64,000 nt of DNA from Bacteroidales bacterium (GTDB lineage Bacteria; Bacteroidota; Bacteroidia; Bacteroidales; Bacteroidaceae): NCBI GenBank assembly GCA_012517855.1, contig JAAYUD010000058.1, forward strand, positions 1 through 64,000, given 5' to 3'. The position numbers were made by a program, and so were the translations under genes. Of the stretch, positions 1-9,172 are shown piece by piece. Each line of letters starts with the position of its first letter. Positions within the stretch are counted from its first letter, which is position 1. The notes below the pieces were generated by a model. That model did not search any database. It saw only the letters and a list, made by a program, of their open reading frames with translations, and was not told the origin of the DNA.

Positions 1-111
1 AAAATTGAAATCGTCTTCATTGGGACATTCTACATTGACCCAACAGTTTGGCGCCCATTCTTTTATCTCCACAAAACCGGTAGCTGATTTGCAAGAGAGA
101 TACTTTCTCAT
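1..111 (-). CDS. N-terminal fragment, possibly a CorA-like magnesium transporter
   Basis: Only the first 37 codons are inside the window; the gene runs off the left edge. The reading starts MRKYLSCKSATGF and continues with EWAPNCWVNVECP, which resembles the start of Bacteroides CorA-family Mg2+/Co2+ channels as I remember them; the diagnostic GMN motif lies outside the window. An AGGAGA sequence sits about 7 bases before the ATG, an unusually good Shine-Dalgarno match for this phylum. The gene is divergent from gpmI. The family call rests on a short N-terminal resemblance and is tentative. Confidence 0.4.
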   Translation of the reverse strand, partial: MRKYLSCKSATGFVEIKEWAPNCWVNVECPNEDDFNF

Positions 112-501
112 CTATTTGTCTCCTATACATTAGTACGAACAGAGGCAATCGATGAATCGGCCTGCTCTGTTCAAAGTTAATAATTAAAACGGCATAATCG
201 AGGGTTCGAATCGTCCATATATTCTTAAAAATTTGTTTGACAATGCAAATTTATAAATTATTAGCCGAAAAGGAACCCCCTTTACTCGTTTTTTTGCTTC
301 GCCTATATACTTTTTAATGCAGTTTATCTATCAGGCTCTATAGTTTTTTGTAACTTTGCAGCCGAAAAGAGATGATGCCAAAAGTGGTTTATTTATTACT
401 TCACTCCCAATAAGAAAAGGACTTAGATGTTTTGTTATTAAACACCACATTTGATATGGACTCCTTCTAAACCAGACAATATTAATTTAAAAAATATTAT
501 G
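112..501. other. Divergent intergenic region before gpmI
   Basis: No gene seen. On the - strand a TAAATTTG -7-like box (246-253) could serve the left-hand gene. An imperfect hairpin with arms GAACAGAG/CTCTGTTC lies at 137-172, inside that gene's presumed leader. On the + strand a TAACTTTG box lies at 351-358. The triplets 451-501 stay open in frame with gpmI but are very probably leader, because homologous GpmI proteins begin at MSKKALL. Confidence 0.5.
351..358 (+). promoter_or_regulatory. Bacteroidota -7 box (TAACTTTG) for gpmI
   Basis: The sequence matches the TAnnTTTG -7 consensus of the Bacteroidota primary sigma factor. No clear TTTG -33 element lies at the ideal 19-20 base distance. 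Transcription would start near 365, leaving a leader of about 135 bases. Confidence 0.5.
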
Positions 502-2016
502 ATGAGTAAAAAAGCTCTTTTAATGATTCTCGATGGTTGGGGTATGGGCGACCACAAAAAAGATGATGTCATCTTCAATACTCCGACTCCTTACTTAGAC
601 CAATTGTTTGCAACTTATCCTCATTCGCAACTTATGGCTTGCGGTGAAGACGTAGGACTTCCCGACGGGCAGATGGGTAACTCAGAAGTAGGACATCTTA
701 ATATTGGTGCCGGACGTGTGGTTTACCAAGATTTAGTGAAGATTAATCGTGCTTGCAAAGACGGCAGTATTATGCAAAACAAAGAAGTTGTTGCAGCATT
801 TTCTTACGCAAAAGAGACAGGAAAGAACGTTCACTTTATGGGGCTGACCTCTAATGGAGGCGTGCATAGTTCTTTTGATCACCTATTCAAGCTTTGCGAT
901 ATAGCTAAAGAATATGATATAAAAAACACTTTCATCCATTGTTTCATGGATGGCCGTGATACTGACCCTAAAAGCGGTATCGGTTTCATTCGCCAACTTG
1001 AAGATCATTGTGCAAAATCTGAAGGCAAAATTGCTTCTATCATAGGACGCTATTATGCTATGGATCGCGATAAACGTTGGGAGCGTGTCAAAGAGGCGTA
1101 TGACCTTCTGGTTAAAGGCATTGGTAAAAAATCGAATGATATGGTAAAAGCCATGCAGGAATCGTACGACGGAGGTGTGACTGATGAATTTATCAAGCCT
1201 ATTGTCAATTCTACCTTTGATGGAACGATCAAAGAAGGGGATGTTGTTATCTTCATCAATTACCGTAACGACCGTGCAAAAGAGTTGACTGCTGTTTTGA
1301 CACAAAAAGACGAGCCCGACTTTGGAATGCATACCATACCAAACTTGCAATATTATTGCATGACACCTTACGATTCAACGTTCAAGGGAGTACATATCTT
1401 GTTTGATAAAGAAAACGTAGAAAACACTCTCGGTGAGTTTGTATCATCTAAAGGCCTTCGCCAATTGCATATTGCCGAGACAGAGAAATATGCTCATGTC
1501 ACTTTCTTTTTCAATGGAGGTCGTGAAAAGCCCTATGAGAATGAAGATCGTATATTGGTGCCTTCTCCCAAAGTCGCAACTTATGACCTGAAACCCGAGA
1601 TGAGCGCTTATGAAGTAAAAGACAAGCTCGTTGAGGCGATTAATAAGAATATTTACGACTTTATCGTAGTGAATTATGCCAATGGCGATATGGTAGGTCA
1701 TACCGGCATTTATGATGCTATAGCCAAAGCTGTAGTTGCTGTTGATGCTTGCGTGAAAGAAACGATTGAAGCAGCAAAGGCTCAAGGTTATGAGGCTATT
1801 ATTATTGCCGATCATGGCAATGCAGACCATGCGTTGAATGCCGACGGTACTCCCAATACGGCTCACTCGTTGAATCCGGTTCCTTGTATTTATGTTACCG
1901 AAAACAAGTCGGCTCAAGTGGAAGATGGACGTCTGGCGGATGTTGCTCCTTCGATTCTCAAAATTATGGGACTTGATGCTCCCAAAGAAATGACAGGGAA
2001 AGTGTTGTTGAAATAA
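502..2016 (+). CDS. gpmI: 2,3-bisphosphoglycerate-independent phosphoglycerate mutase
   Basis: Interconverts 3- and 2-phosphoglycerate in cytoplasmic glycolysis. The 504-residue product has the normal family length. It shows the metal-binding start LLMILDGWG (Asp11), the phosphorylation-site motif [15 protein letters not shown] with the catalytic serine at about residue 61, and a C-terminal [10 protein letters not shown] metal-binding motif. The start is placed at the second of two adjacent ATGs because homologues begin MSKKALL; an in-frame ATG at 451 would add an atypical 17 residues. It is monocistronic, with a strong bidirectional terminator right after it. Confidence 0.96.
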   Translation: MSKKALLMILDGWGMGDHKKDDVIFNTPTPYLDQLFATYPHSQLMACGEDVGLPDGQMGNSEVGHLNIGAGRVVYQDLVKINRACKDGSIMQNKEVVAAFSYAKETGKNVHFMGLTSNGGVHSSFDHLFKLCDIAKEYDIKNTFIHCFMDGRDTDPKSGIGFIRQLEDHCAKSEGKIASIIGRYYAMDRDKRWERVKEAYDLLVKGIGKKSNDMVKAMQESYDGGVTDEFIKPIVNSTFDGTIKEGDVVIFINYRNDRAKELTAVLTQKDEPDFGMHTIPNLQYYCMTPYDSTFKGVHILFDKENVENTLGEFVSSKGLRQLHIAETEKYAHVTFFFNGGREKPYENEDRILVPSPKVATYDLKPEMSAYEVKDKLVEAINKNIYDFIVVNYANGDMVGHTGIYDAIAKAVVAVDACVKETIEAAKAQGYEAIIIADHGNADHALNADGTPNTAHSLNPVPCIYVTENKSAQVEDGRLADVAPSILKIMGLDAPKEMTGKVLLK

Positions 2017-2029
2017 CTTCAAATCAAAT

Positions 2030-2077
2030 AAAAGAAAAGGAACGCTCGCATATTGCATGCAGCGTTCCTTTTCTTTT
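2030..2077. terminator. Bidirectional terminator between gpmI and the convergent OMP gene
   Basis: Perfect 17-bp arms (2030-2046 and 2061-2077) enclose a 14-base loop. The outer stem is A-rich on the left and T-rich on the right, so both strands end the hairpin with a U tract. The site lies between the stop codons of two convergent genes. Confidence 0.85.
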
Positions 2078-2132
2078 GAAATAGTATCTAAGCAAGTCGG
2101 CTTCTTTTATGAAATAGCGGCTTGCCCGTCAA

Positions 2133-2714
2133 TTAAAATTTATAACCGACGTTAAGGCTGAAATTAGAATTGTATAATTTATAGCTACCTACCGGTTTAA
2201 CTAATCCCAATTCATAGCTACCGCCGACAATATATTTCCCGAATTCTAATCCCAATTCAAAGTTCAAACCTGCGTCAAATCTTCTGAGTCCTCCTTCGCC
2301 ACCGAATGTGTCGACACTTACTGTAATTTCATTTTCTGTTGCATCTTGTTTTCCAAAAATGCCATAGGCAATATAAGGACCGGCCGCAACGATAAAATTA
2401 GTTTTATCAGACACATTAAAACGTAACTGAACATCAAGAGGCATGTCTAGGTACCAAGCATTTACATGTGCATCTTGTCCTTTAACAGCTGCTCCTTTAT
2501 GAGATAAATATAAAGTTGGCTGCAACGAAACCATGTCATTAATTTGATATTCTAGACCTCCGCCTAAACGAATGCCCAAAAGAGTTTTAAAGTTGCTAGA
2601 ATCGTCGCCATAGTAGTTACTCAAATTCACTCCTCCTTTTATAACTGGAGTAACTTGTGCAAATGAAACGACAGAAATAAGTGTGAAAAGTGCTAGTAAA
2701 ATTGATTTTTTCAT
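2133..2714 (-). CDS. Small outer membrane beta-barrel protein (PorT/OmpW-like fold)
   Basis: The 193-residue protein has a clear signal peptide (MKKSILLALFTLISVVSFA, then QVTPVIKGG). The rest is alternating beta-strand pattern ending in an aromatic residue (NVGYKF), as needed for insertion by the BAM machinery. Features such as a GVNLS start and a GLRRFDAGLNFELG strand resemble the 'outer membrane protein beta-barrel domain' proteins of Bacteroidota (PF13568 type). The ATG at 2714 is preferred to a TTG two codons upstream. Its ligand or role cannot be told from sequence. It is a single gene, divergent from the DUF3109 gene. Confidence 0.8.
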   Translation of the reverse strand: MKKSILLALFTLISVVSFAQVTPVIKGGVNLSNYYGDDSSNFKTLLGIRLGGGLEYQINDMVSLQPTLYLSHKGAAVKGQDAHVNAWYLDMPLDVQLRFNVSDKTNFIVAAGPYIAYGIFGKQDATENEITVSVDTFGGEGGLRRFDAGLNFELGLEFGKYIVGGSYELGLVKPVGSYKLYNSNFSLNVGYKF

Positions 2715-2897
2715 CTTCAAAAAAATTTAAGTTAGTAAAACTATGGCAAAGATAATAAATATTTATACAATAAAGTCTATACTCAGATTTTTATATCTGT
2801 ATGGAATGATTTGTAACAAAGAAAAGTTCAATTATTACTTTACTCGATAAATAGATCATAAAGAGGCATGAAATCTATTATATTGGCAAATCAAAGT

Positions 2898-2957
2898 TTT
2901 CTTCCTTATGTTTTTTCCGACTCACGGGCGTGAGTCGGAAAAAACATAAGGAAGAAA
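2898..2957. repeat. 60-bp perfect palindrome, GACTCACG-core hairpin, long form
   Basis: Two 29-bp arms pair perfectly around a 2-base centre (GG). The core is CCGACTCACG-GG-CGTGAGTCGG and the outer arm reads CTTCCTTATGTTTTTT. It lies in a divergent intergenic region, so it is not an ordinary terminator. A 41-bp module (2901-2941) recurs with small changes at 20884-20924 and 53107-53147. Confidence 0.9.
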
Positions 2958-2985
2958 CTTGCGACTCACGCCCGTGAGTCGCAAG
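2958..2985. repeat. 28-bp palindrome abutting the long hairpin
   Basis: Arms CTTGCGACTCACG / CGTGAGTCGCAAG (13 bp) around CC. It abuts the 60-bp palindrome directly. All 28 bases are identical to the hairpin at 53076-53103, about 50 kb away. Confidence 0.9.
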
Positions 2986-3045
2986 CAGCATCAGTATATA
3001 AATGATGACTCGCCAACATGTTTTCTGAAATAATCGAGAATATTT

Positions 3046-3076
3046 TTTGTATTGCTATTGAGTTGCACTAACTTTG
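3046..3076 (+). promoter_or_regulatory. Bacteroidota promoter for the DUF3109 gene
   Basis: TTTG (3046-3049), a 19-base spacer, then TAACTTTG (3069-3076). This is an excellent match to the primary-sigma consensus. The ATG follows 24 bases after the -7 box. Confidence 0.75.
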
Positions 3077-3100
3077 CAAACTGTTAGTTGAAGTAAATGT

Positions 3101-3682
3101 ATGGTACAGATTGGTAATGTGATCGTTTCATTCGATGTATTGAAACAAAAGTTTTATTGTGATCTTGAAGCGTGCAAGGGACAGTGTTGTGTAGAAGGCG
3201 ATTCTGGAGCGCCTATAACGCAAGAAGAAAAGGCTAAACTGGATGAAGTTTTACCCACAGTGTGGAACGAGTTATCAGCACAAGCCAAAGAAATAATAAA
3301 TAAGCAAGGCACCTCCTTTGTAGACTGTGAAGGTGATCTAGTAACTTCCATTGTTAATGGTAAGGACTGCGTTTTCACTTGCTACGATAAAAAAGGATGT
3401 TGTTATTGTGCCATAGAAAAAGCATTTAGAGAAGGCAAAATCGATTTTTACAAACCTATATCATGTCATCTTTATCCCATACGTATCAGTAAAATAGGAA
3501 GTTATGATGCTGCCAATTACAATAGATGGGATGTTTGCAAAGCTGCCATACTCAAAGGGGAGAAAGAAAACATTTCTATTTACCAATTCCTAAAGCAACC
3601 CCTTATTCGGAAATATGGTGCGGAATGGTACAAAGAATTAGAAGAAACTGCCGCAGAATTGCAAAAACAACACATTATTTAA
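3101..3682 (+). CDS. DUF3109 family cysteine-rich protein
   Basis: The 193-residue soluble protein is rich in cysteines arranged like the YkgJ/DUF3109 cluster: CDLEACKGQCC near the N-terminus, CYDKKGCCYCAIE in the middle, then PISCHLYPIRI and WDVCKAA. Such clusters are thought to bind a metal or Fe-S centre, but the reaction is unknown. It has its own consensus promoter, lies just upstream of mraZ on the same strand, and is separated from it by about 115 bases carrying the mraZ operator. It is probably a neighbour of the dcw operon rather than part of it. Confidence 0.85.
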   Translation: MVQIGNVIVSFDVLKQKFYCDLEACKGQCCVEGDSGAPITQEEKAKLDEVLPTVWNELSAQAKEIINKQGTSFVDCEGDLVTSIVNGKDCVFTCYDKKGCCYCAIEKAFREGKIDFYKPISCHLYPIRISKIGSYDAANYNRWDVCKAAILKGEKENISIYQFLKQPLIRKYGAEWYKELEETAAELQKQHII

Positions 3683-3743
3683 GCGCAAAAGTGGCGCTTT
3701 ACTCACCTATTAATAATTAGTTGATAATTTTTTTGGAAATAGA

Positions 3744-3763
3744 GTGGGGAATTGTGGGGAATT
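3744..3763 (+). promoter_or_regulatory. Probable MraZ operator: two GTGGG repeats with 10-bp period
   Basis: GTGGGGAATT occurs twice in direct tandem (GTGGG at 3744-3748 and 3754-3758), ending about 37 bases before the mraZ start. In E. coli and Mycoplasma, MraZ binds direct TGGG-type repeats separated by 5-base spacers in front of its own operon; the spacing here is the same. Autoregulation of the dcw operon by MraZ is therefore inferred. Confidence 0.65.
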
Positions 3764-3799
3764 GTTTAATTTTACGGCTGATATTTTACATGTAAAAAA

Positions 3800-4258
3800 A
3801 TGATGCGTTTTTGGGGCAATATGGAAGCCAAGGCTGATGTAAAAGGAAGAATCTTTTTGCCGGCCGTGTTTAGGAAGCAGTTGCAATCTGTCTCCGAGGA
3901 TGGGCTTATCATGCGCAAAGACGTATTTCAAGATTGTCTAGTACTATATCCCGAAAGCGTTTGGAATATGGAATTGGACGAACTTCGCAAACATCTCAAT
4001 CCTTGGAATTCTCGACATCAACTTATATTTAGACAATATGTAAGCGACGTAGAAATTTTAGCGCTGGACAGTAGTGGAAGAATTCTTATACCAAAGCGCT
4101 ATCTGCAAGTGGCTGGCATTCATAGCGATGTCCGCTTCGTAGGTATGGATAATCGTATTGAGATATGGGCGAAAGAACAAACTGAAAAGCCTTTTATGGA
4201 TTTAAAAGAGTTTGGCAATGCATTGGAGGAAGTAATGAAAGAAAGGGGGGAAGAATGA
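3800..4258 (+). CDS. mraZ: Transcriptional regulator MraZ
   Basis: First gene of the dcw cluster, encoding a 152-residue protein with the two SpoVT/AbrB-type domains of MraZ. The N-terminal repeat contains ADVKGRIFLPAVFRKQL and the second contains LDSSGRILIPKRYL, each with the DxxGR-P signature. MraZ forms a ring and binds repeats upstream of its own operon; matching GTGGG repeats are present. Two consecutive ATG codons (3800, 3803) could each be the start. The stop overlaps the rsmH start (ATGA), indicating translational coupling. Confidence 0.93.
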   Translation: MMRFWGNMEAKADVKGRIFLPAVFRKQLQSVSEDGLIMRKDVFQDCLVLYPESVWNMELDELRKHLNPWNSRHQLIFRQYVSDVEILALDSSGRILIPKRYLQVAGIHSDVRFVGMDNRIEIWAKEQTEKPFMDLKEFGNALEEVMKERGEE

Positions 4259-5187
4259 GCGAATCAGAAATGATATATCATGTTCCGGTACTGCTAAAAC
4301 CAAGCGTAGATGGACTTAATATTCATTCGGATGGTACGTATGTGGATGTTACTTTTGGGGGAGGAGGACACTCTAGGGAAATTCTTTCTCGTCTGGGCGC
4401 TAACGGTAGACTCTTGGGGTTTGACCAAGACGAAGACGCTGAGCGCAACATTCTTGACGACAAACGCTTTACTTTTGTTCGCAGCAACTTCCGTTTTTTA
4501 AGCAATTTTCTTCGCTATTACAATGCTGAACCTGTGGATGGAATATTGGCTGATTTAGGTGTTTCATGGCATCATTTTGATGATAGTGAACGGGGATTCT
4601 CGTTTCGCTTTGATTCTGCTTTGGATATGCGTATGAACAAACAAGCTTCTTTAAAGGCTTCGGACGTTATAAATGATTATGAAGAAGAAAAGCTGGCCGA
4701 TGTGTTTTATCTTTATGGAGAATTCAAAGAAAGTAGACGAATGGCTGCAGCTATCGCCAGGTCCCGCCAAAGGAAAACAATCAATACAGTACAAGAATTA
4801 CTTGATACGATGAAGCCGCTATTTCCCCGTTCTGCCGGAAAGAAAGAGATGGCCCGATTGTTTCAGGCTCTCCGAATAGAAGTGAATCACGAAATGGAGG
4901 CTCTACAAGAAATGCTTACCGCTACTATTGACGTCTTAAAGCCGGGAGGTCGATTAGTTGTTATTACTTACCATTCTCTTGAGGACCGAATGGTAAAAAA
5001 TATAATGAAATCGGGAAATCTCAAAGGTGATAATGGAAAAGATTTCTTTGGCAATGTGATATCGCCATTCAAATTGATAAACAATAAAGTAATTGCCCCT
5101 GGCGAAGAAGAAATAAAGAACAATCCACGCTCGAGAAGTGCAAAATTGCGCATTGCAGAAAGAATTGGAGGGATAAACAATGGCTAA
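4255..5187 (+). CDS. rsmH: 16S rRNA (cytosine-1402-N4)-methyltransferase RsmH (MraW)
   Basis: SAM-dependent methyltransferase that modifies C1402 in the ribosomal decoding centre. The 310-residue protein begins YHVPVLLKPSVDGL and shows the SAM-binding stretch VDVTFGGGGHSREIL, then ILADLGVSWHHFD, and near the C-terminus ITYHSLEDRMVKN, all standard for MraW. It overlaps mraZ by 4 bases and ftsL by 8, so the three genes are probably translationally coupled. Confidence 0.95.
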   Translation: MSESEMIYHVPVLLKPSVDGLNIHSDGTYVDVTFGGGGHSREILSRLGANGRLLGFDQDEDAERNILDDKRFTFVRSNFRFLSNFLRYYNAEPVDGILADLGVSWHHFDDSERGFSFRFDSALDMRMNKQASLKASDVINDYEEEKLADVFYLYGEFKESRRMAAAIARSRQRKTINTVQELLDTMKPLFPRSAGKKEMARLFQALRIEVNHEMEALQEMLTATIDVLKPGGRLVVITYHSLEDRMVKNIMKSGNLKGDNGKDFFGNVISPFKLINNKVIAPGEEEIKNNPRSRSAKLRIAERIGGINNG

Positions 5188-5533
5188 TAAAGAAAAAAAG
5201 AAAAAAAGAAATTTTTTAGGCTCATTGATCGGAGGAGATATGTTTGTGTCTGGAGCAATGCTAAGAAAACAAATAGGGATGATTGTGCTTGTTGTTGCAT
5301 TCACCATATTTTATATTGATAACCGATATACCGTACAACAGCAACAATTAAAGATTGACAGACTAAAAAGAGAATTGGTAAAATGGAAATACATTGATTT
5401 AACTCGTAGTTCAGAGCTCATGGAAATAAGCAGGCAGAGCAAAATCGAAGAATATGTACAAAAGAGCAATAGCGATCTACAAACGTCGACAGAGCCACCG
5501 TTTGTAATCGTTCAATATAAAAATGAAAAATAG
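5180..5533 (+). CDS. ftsL: Cell division protein FtsL-like
   Basis: Small bitopic membrane protein of 117 residues: a basic cytoplasmic head (ANKEKKKKRNFLG), one membrane segment at about residues 30-48 (IGMIVLVVAFTIFYID), then a short periplasmic coiled coil (QQQQLKIDRLKRELVKWKY). Sequence conservation of FtsL is low, so the call rests on size, topology and its position between rsmH and ftsI. In other bacteria FtsL acts with FtsB/FtsQ to activate FtsW-FtsI septal synthesis. Confidence 0.85.
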   Translation: MANKEKKKKRNFLGSLIGGDMFVSGAMLRKQIGMIVLVVAFTIFYIDNRYTVQQQQLKIDRLKRELVKWKYIDLTRSSELMEISRQSKIEEYVQKSNSDLQTSTEPPFVIVQYKNEK

Positions 5534-5535
5534 AA

Positions 5536-7686
5536 TTGGCAACAAAAGGAGCAAATAGAAAGATTATTCTCGGACGCTATACGTTTTTCACAGCCATTCT
5601 GGTCATTGTAGGATGTATTGTGATATGTAGGGCCGGTTATATGATGTTCTTCGAACGTCATTATTGGGAAACTGTGGCTTCACGTTTCATCAAAGAGAAC
5701 ATACCCATAAAACCGACGAGGGGGAATATTATATCTGCCGACGGTAAATTAATGGCCAGTTCTTTACCCGAATATCGAATATATTTGGACTGTACAGCCA
5801 ATAAAGATGACGACGACCCCGAATTCGACACCCACAAACTTTTGCTAAAGAATTTATTCAAAATAAGCGAAGGGCTTCATCAGATATTTCCCGATAAAAG
5901 TGCTCGTGACTTTCGCCTGCACTTGGAAAAAGGGATTTGGAAAAACAGTAAAAGCTGGCTTATCTATCCAACTCGAATTTCTTTCATGCAGTTGCAAGAA
6001 GTAAAACAATTGCCGGTGTTCAACCTGCCTTCCCGAATTGGAGGACTATACCAGATTATATACAACAGAAGACAGAAACCATTTGGTTCACTTGCATCTC
6101 GAACTTTAGGCAGTCTTTATCCTGATGCATCCAAAGGGGCAAAAAACGGCATAGAGTTATCTTTCGATTCCATATTGCGGGGCAAAGATGGTAAAGCCCA
6201 CTGGCAAAAGGTGATGAACCGATTTATGAATATTGTTGATATTCCACCAGAAGACGGTTGTGATGTAATAACAACAATCGACGTAGACATGCAAGATATT
6301 TGCGAAAAAGCGTTAGTTGACGAGTTGAAAAAAATCAATGCTTCTTCGGGCGTGGTCGTCTTGATGGAAGTGAAAACAGGTAATGTAAAAGCAATCGTCA
6401 ACATGACAAAGTCTCCAAAAGGAGAATACCAAGAAACAAAAAATGATGCCATCAGCAGTATGATGGAACCCGGATCTACATTTAAGACAGCTAGTATTAT
6501 GGTTGCAATGGAAGATGGTTATATTACACCCAATTACATGGTCGATACCGGTTCTGGAGTTCGAAAGATGTATGGACGAGAGATGAGAGACTGGAGTTGG
6601 GACACAAGAGGAGGATTTGGCCCCATTGACGTAACGCATGTATTGATGTATTCCTCGAACGTAGGAGTCTCAACTATCATTGATAAGTTTTATCACAACA
6701 ATCCTCAAAAATATATTGACGGCCTAAAAAGGATGAGTTTGGACAAGCCGTTGCATTTACAAATAAAAGGAGAAGGCATACCAAACATAAAAGGTCCGCA
6801 TGAAAGATATTTTTCTAAAACGACATTACCGTGGATGAGTATAGGCTACGAGACGCAAGTTCCACCACTCAATATTCTGACTTTTTATAATGCGGTTGCC
6901 AATAATGGTGTCATGGTCCGCCCTAAATTTGTAAGTGACATTGTGCGAAAAGGAGAAATAGTCAAGAATTATTCTACAGAAATTATCAATCCGAAAATTT
7001 GCTCCGATCATACGTTAAGTGAGATACACATGATATTGAAACGAGTTGTAATGGATCCGCATGGACTGGGCAAACCAGCGAAATCGAAACACTTCTCTGT
7101 ATCGGGAAAAACAGGTACAGCCCAGATATCACAGGGCACCGCAGGTTATCGAAAGGGATTCGCCTATTTGGTAAGTTTTTGTGGATACTTCCCGTCAAAT
7201 AATCCAAAATATAGTTGTATCGTTTCCATTCAAAAACCGGGAGCCCCCGCTTCGGGTGGTTTAATGGCTGGTTCTGTATTTGGTAAAATTGCAGAGCAAG
7301 TATATGCCAAAGACTTGAGGTTACCAGCTGCAAATGCACGAGACACGATCAACAGCATGACACCTCGATTAATGGATGGTGATTGGTATGAGACAAAACA
7401 AGTATTGGATGCCTTAAAAATCCAATCACGTCCTCAATTTGCAGGCAACTTTTTACATATATGGTGCAAAGAAAGAAACTCAACAAATGCCATACTCATG
7501 GACAGGAAAAAACAATTATCCGGCGTTCCCTCTGTTATTGGTATGGGAGCAAAAGACGCGGTTTACTTACTTGAGAGTAAAGGACTAAGAGTGGGCATAA
7601 GTGGAATAGGAAAAGTATTTTCACAATCTCAACAACCGGGAACCAGAATAGCCAAAGGAAGCCGAATTTATTTGATAATGAAATAA
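5536..7686 (+). CDS. ftsI: Penicillin-binding protein, FtsI type, with PASTA domain
   Basis: Septal transpeptidase of 716 residues. One membrane anchor (about 15-35) is followed by the PBP dimerisation domain and the transpeptidase domain with all three active-site motifs: SxxK as STFK at 314-317, SSN at 373-375 and KTGT at 525-528. A C-terminal PASTA domain (about 655-716) begins [16 protein letters not shown]. The start must be the TTG at 5536, two bases after the ftsL stop: an in-frame stop lies at 5524 and the next ATG would remove the membrane anchor. Cross-links septal peptidoglycan with FtsW. Confidence 0.93.
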   Translation: MATKGANRKIILGRYTFFTAILVIVGCIVICRAGYMMFFERHYWETVASRFIKENIPIKPTRGNIISADGKLMASSLPEYRIYLDCTANKDDDDPEFDTHKLLLKNLFKISEGLHQIFPDKSARDFRLHLEKGIWKNSKSWLIYPTRISFMQLQEVKQLPVFNLPSRIGGLYQIIYNRRQKPFGSLASRTLGSLYPDASKGAKNGIELSFDSILRGKDGKAHWQKVMNRFMNIVDIPPEDGCDVITTIDVDMQDICEKALVDELKKINASSGVVVLMEVKTGNVKAIVNMTKSPKGEYQETKNDAISSMMEPGSTFKTASIMVAMEDGYITPNYMVDTGSGVRKMYGREMRDWSWDTRGGFGPIDVTHVLMYSSNVGVSTIIDKFYHNNPQKYIDGLKRMSLDKPLHLQIKGEGIPNIKGPHERYFSKTTLPWMSIGYETQVPPLNILTFYNAVANNGVMVRPKFVSDIVRKGEIVKNYSTEIINPKICSDHTLSEIHMILKRVVMDPHGLGKPAKSKHFSVSGKTGTAQISQGTAGYRKGFAYLVSFCGYFPSNNPKYSCIVSIQKPGAPASGGLMAGSVFGKIAEQVYAKDLRLPAANARDTINSMTPRLMDGDWYETKQVLDALKIQSRPQFAGNFLHIWCKERNSTNAILMDRKKQLSGVPSVIGMGAKDAVYLLESKGLRVGISGIGKVFSQSQQPGTRIAKGSRIYLIMK

Positions 7687-7702
7687 CAAACAATATTTAG
7701 AT

Positions 7703-9151
7703 ATGAAATTAACAGATTTACTTAAGGCAATTCAACCGATAAAGATTATCGGTGATACCGAGAAGGAAATTACGGGAGTAAACATTGATTCCCGTTTGGT
7801 AAAGGAGGGACATCTGTTTATGGCTATGAGAGGTACTCAAGCTGACGGACACGCCTATATTTCTTCGGCAATAGCCAAAGGCGCCACGGCAATCTTGTGT
7901 GAAGAACTTCCCGAAAAAATAGAAAAAGAAATACCATATATTGTAGTAAACGATTCGGAAGAAGCCGTTGGCAAAATAGCAACAACGTTCTATGGCAACC
8001 CAACATCGCGGATGAAATTGGTAGGAGTGACCGGCACAAATGGAAAAACAACAATTGCTACGTTATTATATAATATGTTTCGCAAGTTCGGACATAAAGT
8101 AGGGCTTGTTTCAACAGTATGCAACTATATTGACGACAAACCTATTCCGACAGAACATACAACTCCAGATCCTATAACACTCAATGAGCTATTGGGAAAA
8201 ATGGCAGATGCAGGATGCGAATATGCGTTCATGGAAGTCAGTTCTCATTCTATCGCTCAAAAGAGAATCAGCGGATTAAAGTATGTAGGAGGAATATTTA
8301 CTAACCTTACTCGCGATCATCTGGATTATCACAAAACGGTGGAGAACTATTTGAGAGCAAAGAAAAAGTTTTTTGACGATATGCCAAAGAATGCATTCAG
8401 CCTAACAAACCTTGACGATAAAAATGGGAAAGTGATGGTTCAAAACACCAAATCAAAAATATATACCTATTCACTAACAAACTTAAGCGATTTTAAAGGA
8501 AGAGTTCTCGAATCACATTTTGAAGGTATGCTGCTAAATTTCAACAATCACGAAGTAGCAGTTCCTTTCGTCGGCAAATTTAATGCGTCTAACTTATTAG
8601 CAGTCTTTGGCGCAGCAGTCTTACTTGGTAAAGAAGAAGAAGAAGTCTTAAGAGTTCTCAGTACACTTCATCCTGTATCGGGACGTTTCGAAGCAATAAG
8701 GTCGTTAAAGGGGTATACTGCAATTATTGATTATGCTCATACCCCAGATGCTTTGGCCAATGTACTGAGGGCCATTCATGGAGTGTTGGAAGGAAGAGGT
8801 AAAGTAATCACGGTATTCGGAGCCGGAGGAAACAGAGACAAAGGCAAACGTCCTCTGATGGCTAAAGAAGCCGCTAAAGGCAGCGATAAAATTATTGTAA
8901 CCTCAGACAATCCCCGCTTCGAAGACCCGCAGGCCATAATCAATGATGTACTAGCAGGACTTACTGACGACGATATGAAAAAGACCATAAGCATCGAAGA
9001 CAGACGTGAAGCTATCCGTACAGCCTGTATGTTGGCACAGCCTGACGATGTTATTTTAGTAGCTGGTAAAGGGCACGAAGATTATCAAGAAATAAAGGGA
9101 GTAAAACATCATTTCGACGATCACGAAGTTGTTAGGGAAGCAATGAAATAA
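7703..9151 (+). CDS. murE: UDP-N-acetylmuramoyl-tripeptide synthetase MurE
   Basis: Adds the third stem amino acid to UDP-MurNAc-L-Ala-D-Glu using ATP. The 482-residue protein has the Mur ligase ATP site GTNGKTT at residues 111-117 and a DNPR motif at 402-405. DNPR is characteristic of ligases that add meso-diaminopimelate, whereas lysine-adding enzymes have a different residue pattern, so a mDAP-type wall is indicated. The carbamylated-lysine region and GRFE motif ([10 protein letters not shown]) are also visible. It lies 16 bases after ftsI in the operon. Confidence 0.96.
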   Translation: MKLTDLLKAIQPIKIIGDTEKEITGVNIDSRLVKEGHLFMAMRGTQADGHAYISSAIAKGATAILCEELPEKIEKEIPYIVVNDSEEAVGKIATTFYGNPTSRMKLVGVTGTNGKTTIATLLYNMFRKFGHKVGLVSTVCNYIDDKPIPTEHTTPDPITLNELLGKMADAGCEYAFMEVSSHSIAQKRISGLKYVGGIFTNLTRDHLDYHKTVENYLRAKKKFFDDMPKNAFSLTNLDDKNGKVMVQNTKSKIYTYSLTNLSDFKGRVLESHFEGMLLNFNNHEVAVPFVGKFNASNLLAVFGAAVLLGKEEEEVLRVLSTLHPVSGRFEAIRSLKGYTAIIDYAHTPDALANVLRAIHGVLEGRGKVITVFGAGGNRDKGKRPLMAKEAAKGSDKIIVTSDNPRFEDPQAIINDVLAGLTDDDMKKTISIEDRREAIRTACMLAQPDDVILVAGKGHEDYQEIKGVKHHFDDHEVVREAMK

Positions 9152-9172
9152 CAACCGTTAAAATATAAGACA

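Noticed and set aside
195..215. GGTTCGAATC motif resembling a tRNA T-loop
   Set aside because: The flanking bases do not form a T-stem, and no acceptor, D or anticodon stems can be built on either strand.
883..2058. Long antisense open frames across gpmI
   Set aside because: They are codon-bias shadows of the real gene; no family resemblance and no promoter.
2898..2985. CRISPR repeat or terminator reading of the 2.9-kb palindromes
   Set aside because: No regularly spaced repeats or spacers, and the site lies between divergent starts, so neither a CRISPR array nor a terminator fits.
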